This document shows, one piece after another, positions 43,075 to 51,821 of a DNA stretch of 64,000 bases. The stretch comes from Halobacteroidaceae bacterium (GTDB lineage: Bacteria > Bacillota > Halanaerobiia > B1SED10-174), in the NCBI GenBank assembly GCA_003551665.1, contig PUNE01000146.1, positions 1-64,000 on the forward strand, in the 5' to 3' direction. A model generated the notes under the pieces. It was not told the DNA's origin. It did no database searches and was given only the letters and a program-made list of their open reading frames with translations. Positions within the stretch are counted from its first letter, which is position 1; every line of letters starts with the position of its first letter. The translations under genes and the position numbers were made by a program.

Positions 43075-44277
43075 ATGCAGCATCGGCCCAGAAATTTCTT
43101 TTTAACTTTAGGCGTCTGCTTTTTTATATATTTTAATTTTTTCTCCTTCCAGGTCATAACCCCCCAGTACCTTACTGACCTTGGGGGCACTGGTTTTCAG
43201 GCCGGCCTGCAAAACTCGTTCTTTTTTATTGCCGGGATCCTAATGCGCCTTTACTTTGGCCCCCTCGCCGATAGCCGGGGCAGAAAAATCCCCATTCTCA
43301 TTGGTTCTTTTGTTTTTGCCACAACTCCACTTTTATTCCTTGTAAGCAATACCATACCCATGATATTTTTGGCCCGCTTCTACCAGGCCATCGGACTGGC
43401 AGCTTTCTTTTCCAGTGGGACATCCCTAATCAGCGATATTGCACCTCCTGCCAGAATGGGAACCTACATGGGATCCTACAGATTTACGGCAACCATGGCC
43501 CTTGTGGTGGGACCGGGAATTTCTATTGCCCTGATTAATAATTTTGGCTATCCAGCCCAGTTCATATTCAGTTTTTTTATCGGAATTATTTCCCTGGGAC
43601 TGGGGGCCCTATTAATCCCCCCCGCCCTAAAAAATGAAAAAGTCTCCACCAATCCGCTGCATCAGCTGAAAACTGTCGCTCAAAATAAGCTGCTCTGGTT
43701 GATTTACCTGGGAGCAGCCGTAGTTGCTTTCAGCTATGGAACCCTCTTGACCTTTGGCTCTATCTATTTTGGCCGGGCAACTGATGTAGCAAATCCAGGA
43801 TTGTATTTTACAATTTTCGCTCTACTGGGAATGCTGGGTAACATTTCTGCAGGAAGCATTTCCGACAGGATTGGGCGAAAAGCTGTTGTAACTCCTTCTC
43901 TGACTCTCCTGGGTCTCGGTATTTTCATCCTCTATTTTCTCCCCAATATTCCAGCTCTTTTGTGGGTAAGCAGCGTTATTACCGGCCTTGGTTATGGAGG
44001 CTCGATTACCGCGATTTTCACCTGGATAACTGACGTCACAGAACAAAAAGCCCGGGCAACTGCCCTGGCTTTTCAGGAAAGTGCTTTGGACATTGCATAT
44101 GCTTCAGGGTCCTTTTTCTTCGGAATTTCAATTTCCTTTTTGGATTACGGTCCTTCCTTTAGCCTGATCGGGGTAATTACCCTGATCACGGCAGGCTTTT
44201 TCCTGATTACAGGTAAGTCCAAAGCCAGAAAACCCTCTCCCCAGGTAGCAGGAAAGGATTGCGAAAAAACCCAGTAA
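43075..44277 (+). CDS. MFS transporter
   Basis: About 400 residues with 12 predicted membrane helices; the MFS loop 2-3 motif appears as GPLADSRGRKIPILIG and its repeat in the second half as GSISDRIGRKAVVTP. Start chosen at ATG 43075 (GAAGGTG upstream) rather than the TTG of the track. Divergent from the sigma-54 activator and convergent with the nitrilase-family gene. Export or uptake of a methylated amine or its product is a reasonable guess from context only. Confidence 0.87.
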   Translation: MQHRPRNFFLTLGVCFFIYFNFFSFQVITPQYLTDLGGTGFQAGLQNSFFFIAGILMRLYFGPLADSRGRKIPILIGSFVFATTPLLFLVSNTIPMIFLARFYQAIGLAAFFSSGTSLISDIAPPARMGTYMGSYRFTATMALVVGPGISIALINNFGYPAQFIFSFFIGIISLGLGALLIPPALKNEKVSTNPLHQLKTVAQNKLLWLIYLGAAVVAFSYGTLLTFGSIYFGRATDVANPGLYFTIFALLGMLGNISAGSISDRIGRKAVVTPSLTLLGLGIFILYFLPNIPALLWVSSVITGLGYGGSITAIFTWITDVTEQKARATALAFQESALDIAYASGSFFFGISISFLDYGPSFSLIGVITLITAGFFLITGKSKARKPSPQVAGKDCEKTQ

Positions 44278-45276
44278 TTATTCCTCCGGGGTTCTGCTTT
44301 CTGTTGGCAGATCTTCAGGATTGAGGTCTTTTATATCTTTCTTTGTCTCTGTCATTTTGCGATAAACGTTTTCAAAATCGATGCGGTAATTGAATTCCAC
44401 CTCGGAACGGGCCCTTTCTTCCTTGATATCGAGATTCCTGATAATCAGGAGCTCTTCCCGCATTTTGGAACCCTGCAGAAGTGGTAACCCCGAAGGCGCC
44501 CAGACCCCACTTCCGCCCCAGAAAAGAATACCGCTCCTATCGTGGGAACCCACCCCGTTGACTCCGATACTCCAGGTCTGGTTGTAAGCAGCCTTGGAGG
44601 AATTCATCAGGTCCCATAAAAAACCATAATAGTTATCCGTGCGAACGTTCATCTGCGGATAATCCCGGATAGCGTGTGAACGCCAGGCAGCAACGGTAAT
44701 AATTGCGTCGACATCATCGGTGAAGGCATACTGTCTCGCCAGTTCAACAAAGCAAAGGTCATAACAGGTTAAAAATCCAAAGCGTCCCCAGTGAGTGTCA
44801 ATGGTCAACCTTTTATCGCTGCCACCTCGGAAATATTTTTTTTCCAGGGGTGTCAGAAAAATCTTGTCGTAAGTCAGGCTGTGATCCTTAAAATCATAAT
44901 CAGGGTGGAGGATAAAAGATGAGTTAAACAGGTCGTCTCCTTTCCGAAAAACATTGTTAAAAAAAATATATTCCAGACCATGTTTGTTGGTCGAAAGACT
45001 GTCTTTAATATTGTCAAACCAGGGGGCATTCTGTCCTGTTTCTCCCTCAAGGAGATGATCCCACACTTCTCCATCCTCGGACTCCCATATATATCCGGTC
45101 AGACTTAATTCGGGGAAAATTATTATATTTACCTCTTTTTTGTGACCTATCTCAATTACTTCCTCAATCTTGGCCATATTCTGACGGATATCAGTAGTCA
45201 GGTTGATGTTGGCCAGCAAGACCGAAGGCCTTTCCTCGAGGTCACAATAAGTCCTTTCCACAATCCTGGTAATCAA
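44278..45276 (-). CDS. Carbon-nitrogen hydrolase (nitrilase superfamily)
   Basis: About 330-residue amidase/nitrilase-fold enzyme. The catalytic triad is visible: Glu in IIFPELSLTGY, Lys in YDKIFLTPLEKKYF, Cys in GFLTCYDLCFVELAR. It cleaves a C-N bond in an amide, carbamoyl or nitrile; the substrate is not predictable. TTG at 45276 has the best spaced RBS (AAGGGAG), with GTG 45285 as alternative. It sits between the MFS and BCCT carriers, possibly processing an imported amide or betaine derivative. Confidence 0.85.
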   Translation of the reverse strand: MITRIVERTYCDLEERPSVLLANINLTTDIRQNMAKIEEVIEIGHKKEVNIIIFPELSLTGYIWESEDGEVWDHLLEGETGQNAPWFDNIKDSLSTNKHGLEYIFFNNVFRKGDDLFNSSFILHPDYDFKDHSLTYDKIFLTPLEKKYFRGGSDKRLTIDTHWGRFGFLTCYDLCFVELARQYAFTDDVDAIITVAAWRSHAIRDYPQMNVRTDNYYGFLWDLMNSSKAAYNQTWSIGVNGVGSHDRSGILFWGGSGVWAPSGLPLLQGSKMREELLIIRNLDIKEERARSEVEFNYRIDFENVYRKMTETKKDIKDLNPEDLPTESRTPEE

Positions 45277-45358
45277 AAGTTCCACTCCCTTTCCCCGTTT
45301 AAATGATTTATTTTACTATTCCAATTCGAAAAAGGCCCCGGTTTAACCTTCCTCAACC

Positions 45359-45394
45359 CCAAAAAATCCCCTGAATTAAACGGGGATTTTTTAG
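45359..45394 (-). terminator. Terminator of BCCT gene 1
   Basis: AAAAAATCCCC-tgaattaaac-GGGGATTTTTT overlapping the BCCT stop codon region; A/T runs on both sides make it bidirectional. Confidence 0.85.
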
Positions 45395-46998
45395 CTTTTT
45401 TCGCTTCTCCCAATCTTCCCTTCTCTTTTGAGATCTTTGAGGGCCTCGCCAACCCTCTCTTTATCCCCAGGCAGGGAACCCTCTTTCATTTCTCCATACA
45501 GGGATTTAAAAAGACAGAAAACCATAAGAAGCATGAGAAACATGAAGGGGAAGCCCCCAATTATTGAAGCAGTCTGCAGGGCCTTCAGCCCTCCGGTAAA
45601 AAGCAGTATGGAAGCAATTGCTCCTTCAATTATTCCCCACGTAGCCCGGAGCTGATAGGGGGGATTCAGCATCCCTCCCGAGGTCAGCATTCCATTGACA
45701 TAGGTTCCTGAATCAGAGGAAGTGATAAAGAAAATTGCAACCAGAAACATCCCGACAAAAATTAAAACTGAAGAACCAGGCAAAAGTTCCAGGGCCGCAA
45801 AAAACCCGGCAGCTTCATTTCTTGCCACGGCATCTGCAATCCCGCCAACTCCAAAATGTTCATTGTAAAGAGCAGAACCTCCAAAAATGCTGAACCAGAC
45901 AATGCTGACCATTGTCGGGACCAGCAAAACGCCCACAACAAAAGTCCTCAGGGTTCGCCCCCTTGATACACGGGCAATGAAGGTACCAACAAAAGGTGCC
46001 CACGCCAGCCACCAGGCCCAGTAAAATACTGTCCAGACATCCCTCCAGCCCTCGGTTCCCGCCCCGGCAGCATCAATCCCAAAAGACATCTGGATAACAT
46101 TCTGCAGGTACTCTCCCGTGGAGTGAGTTAAAAGGTTGAGAATGAAAAGGGTTGGTCCCAGAAAAAATACCAGAACCAATAACCCCAGGGCCAGGAAAAT
46201 GTTGAGCCTGCTCAGGTTTTTTATTCCCCTATCAATTCCCGTCACAGTCGAGGCTACCGCTGCCACTGTTATAACCACAACAATTCCTACCCACAATCTT
46301 TCAGTACTTTCTATCCCAAATAAGGTTTCAAAACCCGATCCTATCTGCATGGCACCCAGGCCAAGGGAGGTGGCCAGACCAAACATGGTCGCAAATACTC
46401 CGATTACATTGACCAAAACTCCCCAACCACCTGAAATTCCTTTCTTCCCCAGGATCGGCTCCAGGGTTGAACTGAGCATCATGGGAAGACCTTTACGAAA
46501 ACTGAAATAAGCAAGGGAACCGGCGACAACAGCATAGATCGCCCAGGGATGAAAACCCCAGTGAAAAATAGAATAGCGCATGGCCTGATGCACTGCCTCT
46601 GCAGTATAGGGTTCGCCCGATGGAGGCCAGATATAATGAGAAACGGGTTCGGAAACACCCCAGAAAATCAAGCCAATCCCCATTCCGCAGCTGAAAAGCA
46701 TGGCAAACCAGGTAATTAAAGGATATTGCGGTTTTTCGTCATCCTTTCCCAGTCGAATACTTCCCAGCGGACTTATCATCAAAAACACAATGAGAATCAA
46801 GAAAATGCTCACAAAGAATATAAAGCTCCACCCAAAATATTCCACAAAGAACGAAAAAATTGCATCCATCCATGTTTCCATGGTCTGGGGTAGAACAATC
46901 CCAAAAACCACAAAAGCAACGGTAATAACAATAGCCAGATAGAGAGCAGGATTGTTTAATATGTTCCCTCTTCGGTCCTGGACATGTTTTCCATTCAT
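45391..46998 (-). CDS. BCCT-family betaine/carnitine/choline transporter 1
   Basis: 535-residue, 12-helix carrier of the betaine-choline-carnitine type. Family text: FSCGMGIGLIFWGVSEPVSH, FHWGFHPWAIYAVVAGSLAY, the substrate-site region WAWWLAWAPFVGTFIARVSR and FFITSSDSGTYV. The ATG at 46998 gives the same length as the second copy. Next to MttB genes the substrate is probably a quaternary amine to be demethylated, though osmoprotection is also possible. Each BCCT gene has its own terminator. Confidence 0.92.
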   Translation of the reverse strand: MNGKHVQDRRGNILNNPALYLAIVITVAFVVFGIVLPQTMETWMDAIFSFFVEYFGWSFIFFVSIFLILIVFLMISPLGSIRLGKDDEKPQYPLITWFAMLFSCGMGIGLIFWGVSEPVSHYIWPPSGEPYTAEAVHQAMRYSIFHWGFHPWAIYAVVAGSLAYFSFRKGLPMMLSSTLEPILGKKGISGGWGVLVNVIGVFATMFGLATSLGLGAMQIGSGFETLFGIESTERLWVGIVVVITVAAVASTVTGIDRGIKNLSRLNIFLALGLLVLVFFLGPTLFILNLLTHSTGEYLQNVIQMSFGIDAAGAGTEGWRDVWTVFYWAWWLAWAPFVGTFIARVSRGRTLRTFVVGVLLVPTMVSIVWFSIFGGSALYNEHFGVGGIADAVARNEAAGFFAALELLPGSSVLIFVGMFLVAIFFITSSDSGTYVNGMLTSGGMLNPPYQLRATWGIIEGAIASILLFTGGLKALQTASIIGGFPFMFLMLLMVFCLFKSLYGEMKEGSLPGDKERVGEALKDLKREGKIGRSEKS

Positions 46999-47068
46999 AT
47001 TCGGGACCACCTCCCCCAAAATTTTTAGTCTTAAATCCTCCCCAAAAACACTCTTTTTCCAGAACTCT

Positions 47069-47107
47069 TTAAAAAATCCCCCCGGCCCTTAAACCGGGGG
47101 GATTTAA
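47069..47107 (-). terminator. Terminator of BCCT gene 2
   Basis: AATCCCCCCGG-cccttaaa-CCGGGGGGATT with flanking A/T runs; eleven-pair stem between the two BCCT genes. Confidence 0.85.
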
Positions 47108-47130
47108 AGTTACCTTGGAACATTTTCTTT

Positions 47131-48732
47131 TTAGAGTTTGTCAGTTTTCCCTTCTGCTTTGAGATCCTTGATGGCTTCATATATTCTCGCCCTTTCAACC
47201 GGTAAAGAACCGGCCTGCATCTCTCCGTAGAGAGCCTTAAAGAGGCAATATACCATCAGGATCATCACCAGCATGAAGGGGAAGCCACCCACAATAGAAG
47301 CCGTCTGCAGGGCAGAAAGCCCTCCTGTAAAGAGGAGAATTCCGGCTATCGCTCCCTCAACAACTCCCCAGGTTACCCGGAGCTGATAGGGAGGATTGAG
47401 CATACCCCGGGAGGTTAACATACCGTTAACGTAGGTTCCCGAGTCAGACGACGTGATAAAGAAGATAGCTACAGAAATCATACCGACAAAAATAAGCAAG
47501 GTAGAGGCAGGCAAAAGGGTTAAGGCCTCAAAGAAACCTGCCGCCTCACTCTCGGCAACGGCATCAGCGATACCTCCCGCACCGAAGTGCTCTTCATGTA
47601 GAGCTGCCCCTCCAAAAACGCTAAACCAGACCAGGCTTACCAGGGTCGGGACTAAAAGAACGCCAACAACAAAGGTCCGGATGGTGCGACCCCGAGAAAC
47701 ACGGGCAATGAAGGTCCCCACGAAGGGAGCCCAGGCAATCCACCAGGCCCAGTAGAATATCGTCCAGGCCCCGTACCATCCCTCGGCACCCTCACCTGCA
47801 GCATCAAGTCCGAAGGACATGTGCACAATGTTTTGTAAGTATTCTCCTGTTGTGTGAGTAAGCAGGTTAAGGATGAATAGGGTTGGCCCAATCAGGAAAA
47901 CAAGGACCATCAGGATTATAGCAATAACAATGTTAATACGGCTCAGGTTCTTAATACCTCTATCAATACCGGTTATTGTGGAAATAACTGCGGCTGCAGT
48001 TACTACAATAACAATAAGTACCCAGGATGTTTCAGTGCTGGCAATTCCAAACAATCTCTCCAGCCCGTTGCCAATCTGCATTGCTCCCAGGCCTAGGGAG
48101 GTAGCCAGTCCAAACAGGGTTGCAAAAACCCCGATAACATTTACCAGAATACCCCAGCCACCGTCGATTCCCTTTTTACCCAGAATTGGCTCCAGGGTTG
48201 AACTCAGCATCATGGGCAGACCTTTACGGTAACTGAAGTAAGAGAGAGCACCCGCAACTACAGCGTAGATTGCCCAGGGGTGGAAGCCCCAGTGGAAAAT
48301 TGAATAGCGCATGGCCACGTGGATTGTACCCGCCTCATAGGCCTCGCCAAAAGGTGGCCACATGTAGTGCCACATTGGCTCAGAAACACCCCAGAAAAGC
48401 AGGCCAATACCCATACCACAGCTGAACAGCATGGCAAACCAGGTAAAGAGAGGATATTGGGGTTTCTCGTCATCCTTACCCAGCTTGATGCCACCAAGGG
48501 GACTGACCATCAGGAATATTATCAGAATCAAGAATATACTGGTGAAGAGTATAAAACTCCAGCCGAGGTACTCGACCATCCAATCGAAGACTGAACCCAT
48601 CCAGGATTCTGCAGTTTCAGTAAAAAATATTCCAAAGAGAACAAAAGCTACAGTAATGATCAGGGCAATGTAAAAAGTGGGGTTATTTAAAATACTTCCT
48701 CCCTGATCTTGGACCAGTTCTTTTTCCTCCAC
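47131..48732 (-). CDS. BCCT-family betaine/carnitine/choline transporter 2
   Basis: Close paralogue of transporter 1, about 533 residues, with the same helix pattern. In the first substrate-contact helix it has GVSEPMWHYMWPP where copy 1 has GVSEPVSHYIWPP, a Trp/Ser change in the region that lines the aromatic ammonium site, suggesting different substrate preference. GTG at 48732 lies eight bases after AGGAGG and is preferred to the GTG at 48738. The hairpin after it separates it from copy 1. Confidence 0.92.
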   Translation of the reverse strand: MEEKELVQDQGGSILNNPTFYIALIITVAFVLFGIFFTETAESWMGSVFDWMVEYLGWSFILFTSIFLILIIFLMVSPLGGIKLGKDDEKPQYPLFTWFAMLFSCGMGIGLLFWGVSEPMWHYMWPPFGEAYEAGTIHVAMRYSIFHWGFHPWAIYAVVAGALSYFSYRKGLPMMLSSTLEPILGKKGIDGGWGILVNVIGVFATLFGLATSLGLGAMQIGNGLERLFGIASTETSWVLIVIVVTAAAVISTITGIDRGIKNLSRINIVIAIILMVLVFLIGPTLFILNLLTHTTGEYLQNIVHMSFGLDAAGEGAEGWYGAWTIFYWAWWIAWAPFVGTFIARVSRGRTIRTFVVGVLLVPTLVSLVWFSVFGGAALHEEHFGAGGIADAVAESEAAGFFEALTLLPASTLLIFVGMISVAIFFITSSDSGTYVNGMLTSRGMLNPPYQLRVTWGVVEGAIAGILLFTGGLSALQTASIVGGFPFMLVMILMVYCLFKALYGEMQAGSLPVERARIYEAIKDLKAEGKTDKL

Positions 48733-48738
48733 TTGCAC

Positions 48739-49256
48739 AACCTCCTTTTATAATTTTTAAATTTTTTTGGGAAAGGAAAAACTATCCCAATAACCCGGTT
48801 TTCTCCCGTTCAACACCCCCTTTTTGCACTCTTGCAGAGCCAATTTTTCTTTTTCCAATTAGGGTTTGTTTTGGGCTACAACAACTGGTTTATCAGGATA
48901 GCAAGAGGTCTGCATGAAATTCAGCTGATTTTGAATTTTAACTCAATTTCCAATGCTGGCAAAAATTAAACTTTGTCCCGAACAGAAACCTTTACAGGTG
49001 TCGCTAGTTATTCCTTTAATAAGTTAAATAAATATTCAAAAAAATTACCTTCCAACCAAACTATGGAAACCAGAATAAATGGCGGCCAGGAAATTAGGTG
49101 GAAGTTCCGCATTGTCAAATTCTATTTCGCCACTCCAGAAATTTTATAATTCCTTCGGTAGCATTTCGCCTTTTTGTTTCTACCCTCTTATTAACAATTC
49201 CTTCTTTTAATTGAAATCAATTTTTCCCCTTGGTTTTTATTTTGATTTTAAAAAAG
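48739..49256. other. 0.5-kb AT-rich gap upstream of BCCT 2
   Basis: No ORF with an RBS, no RNA gene and no GG-N10-GC promoter found on the minus strand. It should contain the BCCT 2 promoter. Nothing else recognised. Confidence 0.5.
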
Positions 49257-49287
49257 AGAAAAAACCCTATTTGAAAAGGTTTTTTCT
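49257..49287. terminator. AT-rich hairpin, possible terminator
   Basis: AGAAAAAACC-loop-GGTTTTTTCT, ten pairs with T-rich flanks. A second barrier downstream of the tryptophanase gene, or one facing the plus strand. Confidence 0.5.
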
Positions 49288-49320
49288 AAATAAAAAAAAA
49301 TTTGATTTTTTCTTCACCTG

Positions 49321-49364
49321 GAAAAAAATCCTTTCCCATAATTTTACAGGAAAGGATTTTTTCT
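49321..49364 (-). terminator. Terminator of tryptophanase gene
   Basis: AAAAATCCTTTCC-cataattttaca-GGAAAGGATTTTT, about 40 bases past the tnaA stop codon; symmetrical, so bidirectional. Confidence 0.85.
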
Positions 49365-49401
49365 CCTGATTTAAAAGCAATTTTGCCTTCCAAGTTTAAA
49401 A

Positions 49402-50790
49402 TTACGCACGGGCAAACCTGGCGGTGAAATGACGAAGAATTTTGGGCTCATACGCAAACCTGACGCCCTTAATTTTTTCGCGCCTGGCATCAAGCCTCCT
49501 GAAGGCCTCCACAACAAAATCCATGTGGTTATCAGTATAGGTCCTCCTGGGGACGGTCAGACGTAAAAGATCAAGATCAGGCATTATATTTTCTCCCGTT
49601 TCGGGATGCCTGCCTGCAAGAATAGTCCCTACCTCCACAGCCCGGACTCCACTTTCCAGGTAGAGTTCAATGGATAGGGCCTGGGAGGGGAACTGCTCCT
49701 GGGGAATATGGGATAGCCAGGTTTTGCCATCCACAAAAACTGCGTGTCCCCCGACCGGTTTTTGAATTGGTACTCCAGCAGCAATCAATTTTTTCCCCAG
49801 CCTTTCCACCTGCCCCACTCTCTGGGCAAGGTAGGCTTCTTCCTGAACTTCATAAAGACCTCGAGCCATTGCTTCCATGTCTCTTCCTGCCAGGCCCCCA
49901 TAGGTGACAAAGCCTTCAAGGGGAACCAGCCTTTCTCTTGCCTGCTGGAAAAGTTCCTCCTGACCTTCGGCAAAGGCAAGCAACCCTCCAATATTTACCA
50001 GTCCATCTTTTTTAGCGCTTATTGTGCAACCATCAGCAAGACAGAAAAATTCCCGAATTATTTCCCCAATAGATTTTTCTGCCTGGCCCTGTTCACGTTT
50101 TTTTACAAAATAGGCATTTTCGGAAAATCTCGCTGCATCCAAAAAAAGAGGCAGGGCGTATTTATTCGCAATTTCCCTGACTTTTTGCATATTACCCAGG
50201 GAAACAGGCTGTCCTCCACCACTGTTGCAGGTTATGGTCATCAGGATAAAAGAAATCTGTTCTTTACCCTTTTCTTCGATGAAATTAACCAGGGCTTCTA
50301 TGTCCATATCTCCCTTGAAAGGGTATTCGGAATTAAGGTCGTAGGCTTCCTGCCTGACCAGGTTTACACCCCGACCCCCGGCCATTTCAATATGAGCTTT
50401 TGTTGTATCAAAATGCATGTTCCCGGGGACATATTTGTTCTTTTCAATTAAAAGGGGAAAAAGCACATTTTCTGCTCCTCTTCCCTGGTGGGTTGGCAGA
50501 AAAAAAGGATAGCCAAAGATATCCCTCACCGCTTTTTCCAGGTTATAATAATTTCTGCTTCCTGCGTATGACTCATCACCAACCATCATCCCTGCCCACT
50601 GGTTATCACTCATGGCACCGGTTCCACTGTCAGTTAAAAGGTCAATAAAAACTTCATCACTTTTCAGTAAGAACGGGTTTAGACCCGCCCTATCCAGAGC
50701 CTGTTCCCTTTCAGATCTTGATAATCGACGAATTGGTTCAACAACTTTAATCCGGTAGGGTTCAGCCTGGGGCCAGTTTGATTCTCCCAT
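49402..50790 (-). CDS. tnaA: Tryptophanase (beta-eliminating PLP lyase)
   Basis: 462-residue PLP enzyme that splits tryptophan into indole, pyruvate and ammonia. Family landmarks: FIDLLTDSGTGAMSDNQWAG, FFLPTHQGRGAENVLFPLLI, TITCNSGGGQPVSLGN, FLDAARFSENAYFVKKREQG, CTISAKKDGLVNIGG with the PLP lysine. Against tyrosine phenol-lyase: the C-terminus has KILRHFTARF (His as in tryptophanase, Phe in TPL) and VRAVEVG where TPL has an Arg. The choice between the two is therefore fairly firm but not certain. Strong RBS GAGGAGGG. No TnaC leader peptide seen. Fits amino-acid fermentation. Confidence 0.87.
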   Translation of the reverse strand: MGESNWPQAEPYRIKVVEPIRRLSRSEREQALDRAGLNPFLLKSDEVFIDLLTDSGTGAMSDNQWAGMMVGDESYAGSRNYYNLEKAVRDIFGYPFFLPTHQGRGAENVLFPLLIEKNKYVPGNMHFDTTKAHIEMAGGRGVNLVRQEAYDLNSEYPFKGDMDIEALVNFIEEKGKEQISFILMTITCNSGGGQPVSLGNMQKVREIANKYALPLFLDAARFSENAYFVKKREQGQAEKSIGEIIREFFCLADGCTISAKKDGLVNIGGLLAFAEGQEELFQQARERLVPLEGFVTYGGLAGRDMEAMARGLYEVQEEAYLAQRVGQVERLGKKLIAAGVPIQKPVGGHAVFVDGKTWLSHIPQEQFPSQALSIELYLESGVRAVEVGTILAGRHPETGENIMPDLDLLRLTVPRRTYTDNHMDFVVEAFRRLDARREKIKGVRFAYEPKILRHFTARFARA

Positions 50791-50861
50791 TAACTAGTCC
50801 CTCCTCTAATATTTACTCACCTTATTCTTTCCACCCCAACACCCGGACTTCCTTTAAAAAA

Positions 50862-50899
50862 GTTAAACCGATGCCGGCGGGAACCAGCATCGGTTTAAC
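50862..50899 (-). terminator. Terminator of the deacylase/C39 operon
   Basis: TTAAACCGATGC-loop-GCATCGGTTTAA with a TTTTTT-rich minus-strand tail, 11 bases beyond the C39-like gene. Confidence 0.85.
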
Positions 50900-50909
50900 C
50901 AGGAGGGAA

Positions 50910-51821
50910 TCAATGAGAGAATAAAATATAAACAATGTGGTTCCAGGCCCGTTCAAATTCATCCCGCCGGTAAAGACGGCGAACCGTCTCAGCATCCGGT
51001 GCAGCAGGATCATTGGTAACCACATATTCTTCGCCATCTCTTACAGTAAAACCGGTAATTACAACCAGGTGTCCGTTACTTTTTTCCTGGGGAGCACCCT
51101 TTAGCTCTCCTTTTCCGTATGCAATGCTGGCAATCATGGGGGTACCCGCGGCCAGCCACTCCCGAACCTCACCCATTCCTGTTGCCCTGTGGACAAAAGC
51201 CGACAAACCAACGCTGCCTGCAAAAGCAGTGTTAAAAGACCAATTGCCGTAAATTTCTGGGCCATAATCGAATACTCCCGCAGCAACATCAAGGGTGGCA
51301 ATATCCCTTCCATAGTAAGCAAAAACCATCGCCAAACAGGTCGGGCTACATATAACCCTGCGGTCAGGAGAAGGCTGGATCATTTGCGATCTGGGGGGAA
51401 CCTGAATTTCTCCAGTCCATTCTGATTTTACCTCGGGCATAACTTCTTCCCTGTTCCAGAAGGTGGCTCCAACCATGTCCAGCCGGGGCTTTTGGCCCTG
51501 GGTATCTGAAATGGCTTCAACCCCCAGCTCAAAAGCCTCGCATTTCGTATCAGCAAGGAGGGTGTCAACCTCCATCCGGTAGTTCCCTCGACGTGGACTG
51601 GTTGTGCTGGAGGAAATATTCCTGCCCCACTTGGCCCACTCCATCCAGGGTTCCCATTCCCCCCCGGGAAACCTGACCCGTAACCTCAAAACAAAATAGC
51701 TCTGTCCGGGAGTTTCGCCATTCCAGAACATTACAAGGCGGTTGAATTCAACGTTTTCCCTCTGCAGGGGAGCGCTTAAGTCACCACCTGAAAAGACCAC
51801 TGTGTTTTTTGCGCTGATCAA
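50910..51821 (-). CDS. C39-like cysteine peptidase, cytosolic paralogue
   Basis: 303 residues. The C-terminal half is a peptidase_C39_2/papain-like domain: Cys in RVICSPTCLAMVFAYYGRD, His in SNGHLVVITGF and Asn/Asp in VVTNDPAAPDAETVRRLYRR. The N-terminal 130 residues form a beta-rich domain also present in the paralogue at 55839-56930. Unlike that paralogue it has no signal peptide. TTG start with GGAGG eight bases upstream, overlapping the deacylase stop by 4 bases. Likely cleaves or trims peptides or amide-linked D-residues inside the cell; substrate unknown. Confidence 0.82.
   Translation of the reverse strand: MISAKNTVVFSGGDLSAPLQRENVEFNRLVMFWNGETPGQSYFVLRLRVRFPGGEWEPWMEWAKWGRNISSSTTSPRRGNYRMEVDTLLADTKCEAFELGVEAISDTQGQKPRLDMVGATFWNREEVMPEVKSEWTGEIQVPPRSQMIQPSPDRRVICSPTCLAMVFAYYGRDIATLDVAAGVFDYGPEIYGNWSFNTAFAGSVGLSAFVHRATGMGEVREWLAAGTPMIASIAYGKGELKGAPQEKSNGHLVVITGFTVRDGEEYVVTNDPAAPDAETVRRLYRRDEFERAWNHIVYILFSH

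Noticed and set aside
48820-48855. TGGCTC...GTGCA text upstream of BCCT 2 as a sigma-54 promoter
   Set aside because: The GG to GC spacing is 12 bases instead of 10.
49402-50790. Tyrosine phenol-lyase instead of tryptophanase
   Set aside because: C-terminal LRHFTA and the VEVG position match tryptophanase, not the Phe and Arg of tyrosine phenol-lyase.
50883-50899. GG-N10-GC pattern (minus strand TGGTTAAACCGATGCT) upstream of tnaA, as a sigma-54 promoter
   Set aside because: It is part of the terminator stem of the preceding operon and its -12 box (ATGCT) is poor; likely chance.
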